Notes: generated by a model not told the origin, from the sequence alone. Counted from the stretch's first letter, positions 42,207 to 52,981 are shown. The stretch is 64,000 nt of DNA from Anaerolineaceae bacterium (GCA_012839565.1 DUMZ01000014.1:54731-118730); one strand, 5' to 3'. A program made the numbers and translations.

Positions 42207-43913
42207 ATGAGTCTGTTTCTTAGCTTAAACCTGAGTTCAAATGAAATCCACAGCCTGTTGTTTGAAAGACAAGCCGGGCTGTATGCCTTGCGCGCCCAAA
42301 ACAAAATGGCGTTTGAACTGGATGACGCCGAGCGCTTGATGCCGGCTTTTTGGGAGCAGATGCAAGCGCTGGAAGCGGAAACCGGAATCAAGATCCTTGA
42401 TGACGACGGACATTTGGCGCATGAGGGTCATGCCGAGCTGACAGGCATGAGCGCGGTTGGCTTTAGCTTTTCTGCCAGCCGGCCGGTGCGTGTAGGCTTG
42501 GTGGGTATTTCTGAAGCCTATTCCTTGTCTTCCCTAAGGCGCTTGGTGAGCCTTTTTGACGCGGAAGTCGTGCTTGAAACGCGTTTGCAAGACCCACTGA
42601 GCCAAAGTCAGCAACTGGAAGCCTTGCGCGCGGTTGACCTGGACATGCTGGTTATCGCGGGTGGATCCGAAGAAGGCGCCAGTCGCGCTTTGCGCAACGC
42701 CATCGAAAACGCGCGCTTGTTTTATCATCTCATGCCAAAATCCATTCAGCCGCAGATTGTTTACGCTGGCAATCAGGTTTTGGCGGATTACGCGCGCCTT
42801 GAAATTGAAGCGGGCGACGATTTCCATCTCGCGCCGAACTTGCACCATAACACCGGCGAAGAAGATCTGAGCGTAGCCTGGAAAGCTATGTTACGTGCCT
42901 ATCAGCGCGTGCGCTTGCAACAGTACCCGCATTTGCGCCATCTTCAGGCGGAACTAAAAACCGCCCTTTTGCCGGCAAGCTTCGCGATGGGGCGCCTGGC
43001 GCGTTTTATTGCGCGCCTGAGCGCTACGGACAAAGCGGTTTTACTTGCGGATTTGTCTGACGAGAAAACCAGTCTTTTGTTCGCTAATAAAAAAGAACTG
43101 ATGGCAATTTCTCAAGCCAACACAATTGATGAGGCGCTTATTCAAAGCACGCAAGCCTATTGTTCGCAAAATCTGACCACGGCGGAGGTGGGCGAGTTCT
43201 TACTCAACCAAAGTCTGAATCCCCATCAGCTAAGTGTGACCATTTCCGATTTTGCCATTGAACAAGCCTGGGCACGCGCAAGACTTTGGCGGGCATTAGG
43301 CGCGATGAAAGCGATTTATCCCCATCTGAAATATGACGGCGAAACTGGCTTGCATGAGGCTTGCGACCCGATTATCCTGAGTGGGTCAGCTTTTAGCGAC
43401 AAGCTAAAAGCGCATCAGTGCTTAGCAGTCGCTTTGGATGGCATTTTGCCCCACGGTATCAGCACGATTGCCATGGACGACAATCATCTTTTGCGCGCGC
43501 TGGGCACGCTGGCCGACAAAGAGCCACTTTTGGTCGTGCAAATGCTTGAGTTGGACAGTTTCCGCAATCTGGCCTCGGTGGTGAGCGTTGACAATCAAAA
43601 CTACGAAGACCACGCGCTGCTTGATTTGGAACTGGTCTTGCCCGAAGATGACAGCCGTCAGTATTTCCAGGCAGGGCGCAACCAACTCTGCAAGATTGAT
43701 ACGCGCGGCATTGAGTCCATGCGCGTTTATTTGGCGCCTGGACGCTTTAGCGATGTGGGCATGGGCATGGTCGGATTAGGTGGCTGGATATCGGTGCCGA
43801 ACACGGAGCTGGGTTTGATTATTGACGCGCGCGGGCGACCGCTGATTTTGCCCGAAAACCCTGAGGCGCGCGCGAAAAGCTGGCGAAACTGGCTGTGGGA
43901 TTTGGGTGGCTGA
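42207..43913 (+). CDS. MutL/GlmL-like protein of the ASKHA fold, probably degenerate
   Basis: 568 residues. The overall order matches the glutamate mutase MutL/GlmL family (PF13941), not mismatch repair MutL. Landmarks are an N-terminal domain, VRVGLVGISEAYSLSSLRR, DLDMLVIAGGSEEGASRALRNAIENARL, and VGEFLLNQSLNPHQLSVTISDFAIEQAWAR. The second nucleotide motif, normally a DxGGATTD-like loop, reads VLLADLSDEKTSLLF and lacks the glycines, so ATP use is doubtful. No glutamate mutase subunits are nearby. It sits in a membrane operon and is followed one base later by a KOW-like protein. Confidence 0.65.
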   Translation: MSLFLSLNLSSNEIHSLLFERQAGLYALRAQNKMAFELDDAERLMPAFWEQMQALEAETGIKILDDDGHLAHEGHAELTGMSAVGFSFSASRPVRVGLVGISEAYSLSSLRRLVSLFDAEVVLETRLQDPLSQSQQLEALRAVDLDMLVIAGGSEEGASRALRNAIENARLFYHLMPKSIQPQIVYAGNQVLADYARLEIEAGDDFHLAPNLHHNTGEEDLSVAWKAMLRAYQRVRLQQYPHLRHLQAELKTALLPASFAMGRLARFIARLSATDKAVLLADLSDEKTSLLFANKKELMAISQANTIDEALIQSTQAYCSQNLTTAEVGEFLLNQSLNPHQLSVTISDFAIEQAWARARLWRALGAMKAIYPHLKYDGETGLHEACDPIILSGSAFSDKLKAHQCLAVALDGILPHGISTIAMDDNHLLRALGTLADKEPLLVVQMLELDSFRNLASVVSVDNQNYEDHALLDLELVLPEDDSRQYFQAGRNQLCKIDTRGIESMRVYLAPGRFSDVGMGMVGLGGWISVPNTELGLIIDARGRPLILPENPEARAKSWRNWLWDLGG

Positions 43914-43914
43914 G

Positions 43915-44961
43915 ATGAAACGAGTCATTATCGGAGAAAACCAAACTATTAATCGCCCGGTTTGCCTGCCAACGCATGGCAATTTGAAAGTCAGGGTGGG
44001 CGAGATGGTCGAATTTGGCAGTTTGATCGCTGAAAGCAGTCAACCCGAACGATTTGAGGTGATTGATATCCCCAGTCATTTCAATCTCAGCCCCGAACAA
44101 GGTGAGGGTACTATCAAGCGTTTGCTGGGTGACGTGATTGCCAAAGGCGATGTGCTGGCACAAAAGGACGGCTTTATCACCCAGTTGTTCAGGTCGCCGG
44201 GTGATGGCAAGGTGGTGTCCTTGCGCGATGGACGCATCACGCTGGCAATCGGTCTGGAAAAAGAACAGGTCTTCGCGCCGATGCCCGGTGTTGTCGTGGA
44301 ACTGATCGGCACACGGGGCGCGATGATATCGCTGACCGGTACGGTAGTTGAAGGCGCCCGGGGAAATGGCAAAGTTGCCCAGGGCGAGCTGGCCTTTTGG
44401 GATGACCTGGAAACGAACTTGTTGGGTGTCCCTGGCGAAATGGTCAAAGATAAACTCATCGCGTTCAAGAAATTCGCCACTGCCGGACAAATCAGACGCG
44501 TTTTGCGCTTGAAACCAGCCGGCTTGATACTGCCATCGGTGTCGTACAAGCAATTTAACCTTGTGAGTGAACTGGATATTGCTGTTATCAGCTTGCTGGG
44601 TTTTGGTGAAACAAATATGGACACAGCGAGTATGGCGATGCTGGAAACGATGGCCGGAAAAACGGTGTGCCTTTTGGCTGAAGAAAGTACCTGGGGACCT
44701 AAACTGTCGCCTTTGCTCATTTTGCCGGCGGATAAACCAGCTGATTTGGGTTTGACCAGACAAACCGCGAGACTTGAAGCTGGCGCGAAAGTGCGCCTGA
44801 TGGGCAAACCTTACATAGGCATGGTGGGCACGGTGAAGGCTTTGCCAAAACAGCCAGCCGTTTTCGCGAGTGGCTTGCAAAGTCCTGTGGTTGAGTTACT
44901 TTGCGATGATGATCAGGTCATTAACGCGTCAATTCACAACGTGGAATTAATCCAAAGCTAA
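43915..44961 (+). CDS. KOW-like C-terminal domain protein, last gene of the operon
   Basis: 348 residues from ATG 43915. An N-terminal half (VRVGEMVEFGSLIAESSQPERF and LGDVIAKGDVLAQKDGFITQLFRSPGDGKVVSL) looks like a lipoyl/biotinyl-type barrel fold. The middle, DIAVISLLGFGETNMD, is not recognised. The C-terminus (GAKVRLMGKPYIGMVGTVKALPKQP ... VINASIHNVELI) has the pattern of a KOW/SH3-like beta barrel. It is coupled to the MutL-like gene and probably binds it. No membrane segment. The function of the pair is unknown. Confidence 0.6.
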   Translation: MKRVIIGENQTINRPVCLPTHGNLKVRVGEMVEFGSLIAESSQPERFEVIDIPSHFNLSPEQGEGTIKRLLGDVIAKGDVLAQKDGFITQLFRSPGDGKVVSLRDGRITLAIGLEKEQVFAPMPGVVVELIGTRGAMISLTGTVVEGARGNGKVAQGELAFWDDLETNLLGVPGEMVKDKLIAFKKFATAGQIRRVLRLKPAGLILPSVSYKQFNLVSELDIAVISLLGFGETNMDTASMAMLETMAGKTVCLLAEESTWGPKLSPLLILPADKPADLGLTRQTARLEAGAKVRLMGKPYIGMVGTVKALPKQPAVFASGLQSPVVELLCDDDQVINASIHNVELIQS

Positions 44962-44993
44962 GCAAAGACATTTTTTAGGCTTACATTAATATT

Positions 44994-45028
44994 CCCCCTC
45001 TCCTGGGAGAGGGGCTAGGGGTGTGGGT
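44994..45028 (+). repeat. REP-like palindromic repeat, copy 1
   Basis: CCCCTCTCC-TG-GGAGAGGGG hairpin followed by CTAGGGGTGTGG. It is oriented opposite to the copy at 45125-45165, so the two could fold together as a REP doublet. Confidence 0.65.
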
Positions 45029-45124
45029 TTTTAAATGTACTTCTGATATATCTCGTTATCGGAAAAGACATTAATGGCATAATAATTTCAACTGGATTGC
45101 TAAGTTAACGATAACTATCAGTCT

Positions 45125-45165
45125 AACCCCACCCCCTTACATCCCCCTCCCAGGAGGGGGGGAAA
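45125..45165 (-). repeat. REP-like palindromic repeat, copy 2
   Basis: On the reverse strand CCCCCCTCCTGGGAGGGGG followed by ATGTAAGGGGGTGGGG. It pairs with the copy at 44994-45028 and resembles the right end of the element at 25291-25383. The gap 44962-45258 holds no gene. Confidence 0.65.
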
Positions 45166-45258
45166 CACAGGTAAATGCACACAAAATTAAGAGCAGTTAA
45201 AAGTGTTTTAAAAAACCCGTGTATGTCTATATCTGTTCTTTATCTTGATATGTATCAA

Positions 45259-46422
45259 TTAAGGGTCAAGGCGTTCAATAAAAGTTGAATCAACCCAACA
45301 TGTCGCGCCGGAATCGGTAAGGACTTCCACCCAGGTGCGTGTGTTGATTTTTGTTTCTCCGCCGGTTAATTCCACAATGGCTCTGTAATCAAAAACAGTC
45401 ACAACTTTTGTGCCACCAGCTTCAGCACGGCAGAATAAGCCAGTATCTGAAATCACACGCGCTTTTTGGGCGAAGGGTGTTGGGCTGGGTTCGGGCGTGT
45501 TAGTCGGTCTGGGCGTGGGGCTGGGTTCGAGCTGCCGGGTGGCAGTGGGGCTGGGTGTCGGGCTGGCGGGAATGGGCGTTTCCGCTTCAGTTGTCTGCGC
45601 GGGGGTTACGACAATTTCCTGATAAACTTCGGGTTCTTCTATCGGCGCAAGGATCTTATCGCCAAGGTTGAGATAGACTGCCACGCCAAGCAGTACCAGC
45701 AAAATCGCGAAGATGAGCCAACCGTTTGAGCCTTTGGGTTTGATGCGCAAAACCCATAAGCTGATGACCATCAATACAGCCGTAAGCGTCAAACGCAGGA
45801 AAGCCAGGGCGAGCGTGGCCAAGGCGGGCTGAATGCCAACGCGACCCAGTTGCCATCCCGCGAGCGCAAATGGCACAAAGCACAGGATATTGAGCACAAC
45901 CGCGCCAACGCGGACAAGGGTAGTGTTGGTGGTGAACCAAACCGCGGTCAAAACCGCGACGAGCGCCAAAACCAGCCATTCAATCCAGTCTGCGTTAAGA
46001 ACAAAAGCGAAAGGCAGACCGTTCGCGCTGACCTTTTGGCTGAAAAGTTCATGCGCCAAAAAGCCTCCACCGAAAATGGCTACCGCCATGACGGTAATCG
46101 CCACAAGCGCGCCAGCCATCGTGCGAAATGAACTGATACCCGGCGAGAGTGCCAGGCTAAGCAGGGCTTTGTAAGCGGGAATGAGCAAAATACCTAAAAT
46201 CGCGACGAGTGGCAGTTCATACGCCATGCCCAAAATCAAAAAGAGTAAACTGAGCGCGATTTGCAAAACAAAACTCAAGGCTTTAATGGCGACACGCTGG
46301 CGCAGGACTTCAAGAAAGCCTAAGGTCTCTTGTTCAGATGCTTCCGCCAGATACGCCCTAATGTGGCGTTGTGGTTGGGTTCGAAAGCGGTCGGGTTTGA
46401 ATTCGGTGCCAGGTATACTCAT
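45259..46422 (-). CDS. polytopic membrane protein with extracytoplasmic SH3b domain
   Basis: 387 residues. A soluble N-terminus of about 45 residues is followed by six or seven membrane helices. A Pro/Thr/Ser linker (SPTPSPTATRQLEPSPTPRPTNTPEPSP) then leads to a bacterial SH3 domain (ARVISDTGLFCRAEAGGTKVVTVFDYRAIVELTG ... WVEVLTDSGATCWVDSTFI). SH3b domains bind cell-wall peptides. The two SH3b cysteines could form a disulfide. It is transcribed toward the MutL-like operon. Confidence 0.82.
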   Translation of the reverse strand: MSIPGTEFKPDRFRTQPQRHIRAYLAEASEQETLGFLEVLRQRVAIKALSFVLQIALSLLFLILGMAYELPLVAILGILLIPAYKALLSLALSPGISSFRTMAGALVAITVMAVAIFGGGFLAHELFSQKVSANGLPFAFVLNADWIEWLVLALVAVLTAVWFTTNTTLVRVGAVVLNILCFVPFALAGWQLGRVGIQPALATLALAFLRLTLTAVLMVISLWVLRIKPKGSNGWLIFAILLVLLGVAVYLNLGDKILAPIEEPEVYQEIVVTPAQTTEAETPIPASPTPSPTATRQLEPSPTPRPTNTPEPSPTPFAQKARVISDTGLFCRAEAGGTKVVTVFDYRAIVELTGGETKINTRTWVEVLTDSGATCWVDSTFIERLDP

Positions 46423-46652
46423 AACTCATTCGGTGTCCTTAATTTGATGTCGTTTCATATGTTGCACTTTCCGTGCCTGGTGTCTGGCGTTACTGATGGA
46501 GCAAAAACCTTATTGCATGATTCGACCTGCTATAGCTTTTTCGATATAATATAGTTGGTGATTGTCGGTTGGTGGGGTGGTTTTCAATTGCCCTACACAG
46601 GCCAGACTTTCAACGCAATCTATAAATATTCGTTCTGTCCTGATCCATATAA

Positions 46653-46672
46653 AATCATGCATTCGCATGATT
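46653..46672 (+). promoter_or_regulatory. 5' UTR hairpin before the metalloprotease gene
   Basis: AATCATGC-ATTC-GCATGATT, a perfect eight-base stem, ends a few bases before the ribosome-binding site GAGAGGAG. A TATAAT at 46545-46550 would give a leader of about 140 bases. It could influence translation. Confidence 0.4.
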
Positions 46673-46692
46673 GCGAGAGAGGAGAATATAAG

Positions 46693-48474
46693 ATGAAACA
46701 AAATCGCCACTTTCAATGGATAAGTCGCATGTTTTCAATCTGCATGGTGTTCCTGTTGCTCTTTGGCACCATCTCAGCTTGTGTTAGCAAACCTGTTTCT
46801 GATGTTCCCGAAACCCCGTTGGAAACGGTCATCTCCGTTGAAGCAAGTCAAGAAGAAAGTCAAGCGCCTGAAGAATCTGAGCAAAACGAATTAGAACCGC
46901 TTGTTTTTGACTTTAGCCAAGCCGCGCCACTTGAAGCGTCTAAACAAGGTCGTACTGAAGCGAACAGCCGTATGTTTGACGCGCTGAAAGCGGATAACAG
47001 TTTCGGGCGTTTTGCTTTTGAGATTAACGATGATTTCGGCACAGCTGAAATTGAAGCGCTTTGTAAAGACCTTTACACCAAAGTGGTTGAGTTCTTGCAG
47101 ACCTTTCCCATTCAGCTGTATGAAAAACCCGAAATCGTGTTTGTGGGCTATACTGACGAGCCGGGTTTTTATAAGCAGCATGCCAGAATCCCCTACAGTA
47201 TGGTTAAACAAGGCGATGTGGATAAGTTCATCCTGAGAGCTTTTTTGACGCAAAGTGAACCCTGGTTAAGTTATGGTGTGGCGGACTATCTCTTTGCTGA
47301 GCCGAAAACAGTTGATTTAAGTTTGATGGAAGACACCGAAACACTTTATCTTACCGGGATGAGTTTTGAACTACCTTATGTAACGGAAGCAGAGCGCGAT
47401 AATGCCATTGCTCTGGCAGGTTCCTTTGTGCGTTACATCATTGAAGAACATGGCGAAGAAGCTATTTCGCCATTGTTTAATGGCAATTCAACACTGGACA
47501 TCTATGCCATGATGCAAGACTGGAGTGGCACCAGCAACAGCTTTTTAGAAGCCCATCCTGAAGTGCTTGATGGTAGCTTGAGCTATTATGATATCGAAAG
47601 CTATGACGTAAAAGTTGATGATGGCGCTTTTGAAATTTATTTCAGATTGCGCGACGTTGAACCTGCCTCTGGCTTAGATTCACCGGTTAAGCTATATGGT
47701 TTTGTAAATCGTATTCAAAGCGCGGCAAAACAAATTTCCGATTTCGCGAATGAACATGATATTCCTGTCATAAATAGGGGTATCAGGGCCTACACTGATA
47801 CAGATACTGTTTTTTATTTTTCTCGGTCTGCGCAGGCAGGTCCATCAGAGGTTGTATTTTCATCGAATTTTGGCTGGAGTACAGCAGTAGAGCATGAGTT
47901 AGTACATGTCATGTTTGGGAGGAAAGTTGGCGAAGACGGTCCAAATTTGCCTATGGCAAGTGAAGGTCTTACAACTTTACTTTCAGACTATCTTATATTT
48001 GATCATCGAGACATATTTGAAATGGGAGGTGTTCCAGATAGATCTTTTTACAACAACCTTATGTGGTTGAAAGCTGGAGAGTTTGATGAATCTGATTTGA
48101 TATATGCGGACGAATTAGAAGCAGGTCAAAAGGTGGTGGAGTGTTACGAACAATTTGCTTCATTAGATAAAGGGGAAAGTCAATTTGATTACGCGCTTTA
48201 TATTGATAGTCTTGCATATGTCTGGTTGATTCACTGCAATAAAACAGGGGAAGCTGTTGAAGATATGTTTAGAAAAGATTTGGCGCGCAGTTCAGAATCC
48301 TCTCCACTTGCCTATTATGCGGGCGCTTCTTATCATAATTACCTCATCAATCAAAAGGGTTATTCTGTAAAGGAATTGCTGGATGCATATTATGGTGATA
48401 TTCCTATAGAGGACTATACCGCAGAATGGGTTGCCTGGATAAGGGGAAAATTCATTGCTGTTAAAAACAAATAA
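46693..48474 (+). CDS. lipoprotein zinc metalloprotease (gluzincin, peptidase MA-like)
   Basis: 593 residues from ATG 46693 (GAGAGGAG site). A signal peptide ends in a lipobox (FGTISAC), so it is a lipoprotein. Residues about 27-60 are an acidic Glu/Ser-rich linker. The zinc site is AVEHELVHVMFG (HELVH), with a probable third ligand in ASEGLTTLLSDYL, as in gluzincins. Coding sequence from about 47770 onward is more AT-rich than the first half. An in-frame reading to 46555 adds non-coding-looking residues and is rejected. Substrate unknown. Confidence 0.85.
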   Translation: MKQNRHFQWISRMFSICMVFLLLFGTISACVSKPVSDVPETPLETVISVEASQEESQAPEESEQNELEPLVFDFSQAAPLEASKQGRTEANSRMFDALKADNSFGRFAFEINDDFGTAEIEALCKDLYTKVVEFLQTFPIQLYEKPEIVFVGYTDEPGFYKQHARIPYSMVKQGDVDKFILRAFLTQSEPWLSYGVADYLFAEPKTVDLSLMEDTETLYLTGMSFELPYVTEAERDNAIALAGSFVRYIIEEHGEEAISPLFNGNSTLDIYAMMQDWSGTSNSFLEAHPEVLDGSLSYYDIESYDVKVDDGAFEIYFRLRDVEPASGLDSPVKLYGFVNRIQSAAKQISDFANEHDIPVINRGIRAYTDTDTVFYFSRSAQAGPSEVVFSSNFGWSTAVEHELVHVMFGRKVGEDGPNLPMASEGLTTLLSDYLIFDHRDIFEMGGVPDRSFYNNLMWLKAGEFDESDLIYADELEAGQKVVECYEQFASLDKGESQFDYALYIDSLAYVWLIHCNKTGEAVEDMFRKDLARSSESSPLAYYAGASYHNYLINQKGYSVKELLDAYYGDIPIEDYTAEWVAWIRGKFIAVKNK

Positions 48475-50511
<2,037 letters not shown>

Positions 50512-50512
50512 G

Positions 50513-50875
50513 ATGGAAGAAAAAGAGTCACCCAAGATTATTCTGCCCGGTCAGGCGGACCCGGAAACGCGGCGAAAGCGGCTGTTTTCGAGCCGTGATT
50601 TGCGTGCCACGACCATCGGTTGGGAAATTGCCTTGCCGATTGTCATCGGCCCGGTTATCGGCTTTTTTATCGACCGCAGCAAGGGCACGGGTGTGCGCTG
50701 GACTTTGATTTTACTGGGTGTGGGTTTGTTTGCCGCGGTAACAGCAGTGGTGCGTTATGTGAGCCACGAGATGCATATCATGCATCGCGACGAAGAAGCC
50801 AAACGAAAAGAGGCTGAAGCTAAACGCAGAGAGGAGGAGCGACGTGCTATCACCCGCCGTTATTTCGATTCTTAG
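50513..50875 (+). CDS. atpQ: N-ATPase AtpQ (AtpI-like membrane protein)
   Basis: 120 residues, one base after the atpC stop. Two membrane helices (GWEIALPIVIGPVIGFFID and WTLILLGVGLFAAVTAVVRYV) are followed by a highly charged Lys/Glu/Arg tail (EEAKRKEAEAKRREEERR). AtpI-like proteins help assemble the c-ring. Position and topology match AtpQ of N-ATPase operons. It overlaps atpR by 32 bases. Confidence 0.82.
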   Translation: MEEKESPKIILPGQADPETRRKRLFSSRDLRATTIGWEIALPIVIGPVIGFFIDRSKGTGVRWTLILLGVGLFAAVTAVVRYVSHEMHIMHRDEEAKRKEAEAKRREEERRAITRRYFDS

Positions 50876-51206
50876 TTATGCCTTGTGGGTTGTTTTGGGC
50901 TTTGCCAGTGCTGTGATGACTTTTAGCATGCTTACCAGGCAGATAAGCAAGATAGACCCCCACGACCCCAACGCGAAGAAGGCAGTTGCCCCGATTACCA
51001 TAGGGCGAGTGGCACGTTTGTTGGTTATCGCGGTTCTGATCTATCTCGCCTTAAAATGGAATTTCCGCTACGCGATAACCTTCGTGGTGGCTTTGACCGT
51101 GGCGACCTGGGGACTGGCGATTTATTATCATTTGCGTGCCAAAAAAGCTGAAGCTGTCCCAAGCCTTGCGCGAACAGCAAAGGAGGAAGCAGAAAAGAAT
51201 GATTGA
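50844..51206 (+). CDS. atpR: N-ATPase AtpR membrane protein
   Basis: 120 residues with three membrane helices (AVISILSYALWVVLGFASAVMTFSML, ARLLVIAVLIYLALKW, AITFVVALTVATWGLAIYY) and a basic/acidic tail. AtpR is found only in N-ATPase operons and is proposed to assist a- or c-subunit function. Placement between atpQ and atpB fits. It overlaps atpB by eight bases. Confidence 0.82.
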   Translation: MLSPAVISILSYALWVVLGFASAVMTFSMLTRQISKIDPHDPNAKKAVAPITIGRVARLLVIAVLIYLALKWNFRYAITFVVALTVATWGLAIYYHLRAKKAEAVPSLARTAKEEAEKND

Positions 51207-51924
51207 GCATAAAACGCTGATACTTCTGGGAATGCCCATCAGCGATACGGTGGTTTATACCTGGATTACCATGGGAATCATCATCGCGATTGTGCTTTTG
51301 CTGAAGTTATTGAAGCCTAATCTTTTGGAGCATATCCTGGAACTGGTCATCGGTATTGTTGATGACGCCATGGATGTGGACGACCTTCATCCTTATATCC
51401 CTGTATTGGGCAGTTTGATGATTTTTGTGCTTGTTTCTAATATCATTTCGATTGTGCCTGGCATGAAGTCGCCCACCAGCGATATCAACACCACGATTAG
51501 TTTGGCGCTGATTATTGTCTTTTCGGTGCATATTTATGGCGCGCGCAAAAAAGGGCTTTGGACCTATCTTAAAGAATTTGCCAGCCCGATTTTTATGTTA
51601 CCCATTGAGTTGATCGGGCAACTGAGTCGTACGCTTTCGCTTTCCCTGCGTTTGTTCGGGAACGTTTTGAGTGGTGATTTGATTGTGGCGATTGTGTTCT
51701 CGCTGGTTCCTATGGTTTTGCCTGTTGCCGCGGTAGCCATTACGGGTATTTCGGGTGTTTTACAGGCTTATGTCATTACCACCCTGGCAGCCTTGTTTAT
51801 CTCTTCCGCGGTTGAAATCAACGAAGAAGACCAAAAAATAAAAGAAGAAAAAGCCGCCAAACGGCGTGAAAAAAGAAAACTTAGAAAGAAAAACAGAAAG
51901 GAGATTGCTAATGGCACATCTTAG
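51199..51924 (+). CDS. atpB: N-type ATPase a subunit
   Basis: 241 residues from ATG 51199; an in-frame start at 51136 would give a charged extension inside atpR and is rejected. The conserved arginine that faces the c-ring is in LSLSLRLFGNVLSGD (Arg151). Five or six membrane helices are present. The C-terminus is very basic (KAAKRREKRKLRKKNRKE), which is longer than usual and faces the cytoplasm. It overlaps atpE by 14 bases. Confidence 0.93.
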   Translation: MIEHKTLILLGMPISDTVVYTWITMGIIIAIVLLLKLLKPNLLEHILELVIGIVDDAMDVDDLHPYIPVLGSLMIFVLVSNIISIVPGMKSPTSDINTTISLALIIVFSVHIYGARKKGLWTYLKEFASPIFMLPIELIGQLSRTLSLSLRLFGNVLSGDLIVAIVFSLVPMVLPVAAVAITGISGVLQAYVITTLAALFISSAVEINEEDQKIKEEKAAKRREKRKLRKKNRKEIANGTS

Positions 51925-52189
51925 TGAAGAAGCAATCATTACCATTGTAACCATCATCGTTTCAGGCGCGGCAATCGTGATTGGTACCATGATTCCCACC
52001 TGGGTAGAAGGAAAGTCCGCGGTAAAGGCGATTGAAGGAATGGCGCGCCAACCCGAAGCTGCAGGGCAGTTACGCACCGCGATGCTTATCGCTTTGGCGC
52101 TGCTCGAAACCGCGTCGATTTACGTTCTGCTCATCGTTTTGGTACTCTTGTTTGCCAACCCGCTGATTACGCGCTTCTTTGGAGGCTAA
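51911..52189 (+). CDS. atpE: N-type ATPase c subunit
   Basis: 92 residues from ATG 51911, a two-helix hairpin with the loop ARQPEA. The ion-carrying Glu66 in helix 2 (ALLETASIY) is followed by Thr67, and Tyr71 is also kept as in Na+-type rotors. In helix 1 the place of the Na+-ligand Gln32 of Ilyobacter is taken by Glu33 (TWVEGKSAV). Two carboxylates per subunit are a feature reported for N-type c-rings and may favour H+ over Na+. Ion use needs experiment. Confidence 0.93.
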   Translation: MAHLSEEAIITIVTIIVSGAAIVIGTMIPTWVEGKSAVKAIEGMARQPEAAGQLRTAMLIALALLETASIYVLLIVLVLLFANPLITRFFGG

Positions 52190-52192
52190 ACC

Positions 52193-52981
52193 ATGCTTGA
52201 CCTGAATATTGGCACCATCATTTGGGAGATTGTCAACTTTCTGATTATCACCGTGGTGCTGTATTTCCTGGTCTTTAAGCCGATGACCAAACGCGCCGAA
52301 GCCCGCGCTATCGAGAAAGCAGAAAATAAAGCCGCGCTTGAACGCGACCTGGAAGAAGCTGCTAAAAGATTGCGCGAAATTGACGACCGGCTTAGTAATC
52401 TGGACGAGGAAGTTCAAGTTATTACGGATGAAGCTTACAGTAACAGTCAGACTTTGCAAAGAGAGCTTTTGGATGCCACCCGCCAGGAGGCAGACCTCAT
52501 TTTGCTCAATGCGGTGCAGGAAGCCCGCAAGGAACAGGCTATTGACATCAAAAAGAATCAGATTGATCTGGTTGACACGGTAATAAGCATTTCAAACAAA
52601 ACCTTGCGTTCTGTTACCCCAAAATCGGTTCATGACGCCTTGCTTGAAGAGTTGCATCAAACTGTTTGGAATTTGGGTAAAACCGACATGCGCACGGTGC
52701 AAAATATCCGTGATGCTTTGGCGACCCGTTCGACAACCATTGATGTCACCCTGCCTTACGAGTTGACCCCGCAAGAGCACGCCAAATTGCTGAATACTTT
52801 TTATGCCCTGGCTGACAAAGAAGTTGACTTAAACATTATTATCGAGCCCAAACTTATTGCGGGTGTAAAAGCCCACGTCGGTGATATCGTTTTGGACAAC
52901 AGCCTGGCGGCCCAGCTGGAAGCCTTGCGTGATGAGGTAAACAAGTCGCTGGAAACCTTTACGATGGAAGAAAATGACTGA
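52193..52981 (+). CDS. atpF: N-type ATPase b subunit fused to a delta-like C-terminal domain
   Basis: 262 residues. One N-terminal membrane helix (IIWEIVNFLIITVVLYFLVFKP) and a long charged coiled coil form the b stalk. The C-terminal part (IIEPKLIAGVKAHVGDIVLDNSLAAQLEALRDEV) matches the end of the delta/OSCP subunit. There is no separate atpH, so this long AtpF probably does both jobs, as in other N-ATPases. It overlaps atpA by eight bases. Confidence 0.9.
   Translation: MLDLNIGTIIWEIVNFLIITVVLYFLVFKPMTKRAEARAIEKAENKAALERDLEEAAKRLREIDDRLSNLDEEVQVITDEAYSNSQTLQRELLDATRQEADLILLNAVQEARKEQAIDIKKNQIDLVDTVISISNKTLRSVTPKSVHDALLEELHQTVWNLGKTDMRTVQNIRDALATRSTTIDVTLPYELTPQEHAKLLNTFYALADKEVDLNIIIEPKLIAGVKAHVGDIVLDNSLAAQLEALRDEVNKSLETFTMEEND

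Noticed and set aside
42207..43913. DNA mismatch repair MutL
   Set aside because: It lacks the GHKL ATPase motifs; similarity is to the glutamate mutase MutL/GlmL family.
38255..44961. A type IV pilus or type II secretion operon
   Set aside because: No prepilin, PilB/PilT-type ATPase, PilN or secretin-like sequence was recognised.
46555..46692. A 46-residue N-terminal extension of the metalloprotease lipoprotein
   Set aside because: A good ribosome-binding site and a signal peptide begin at 46693; the extension has no signal-like character.
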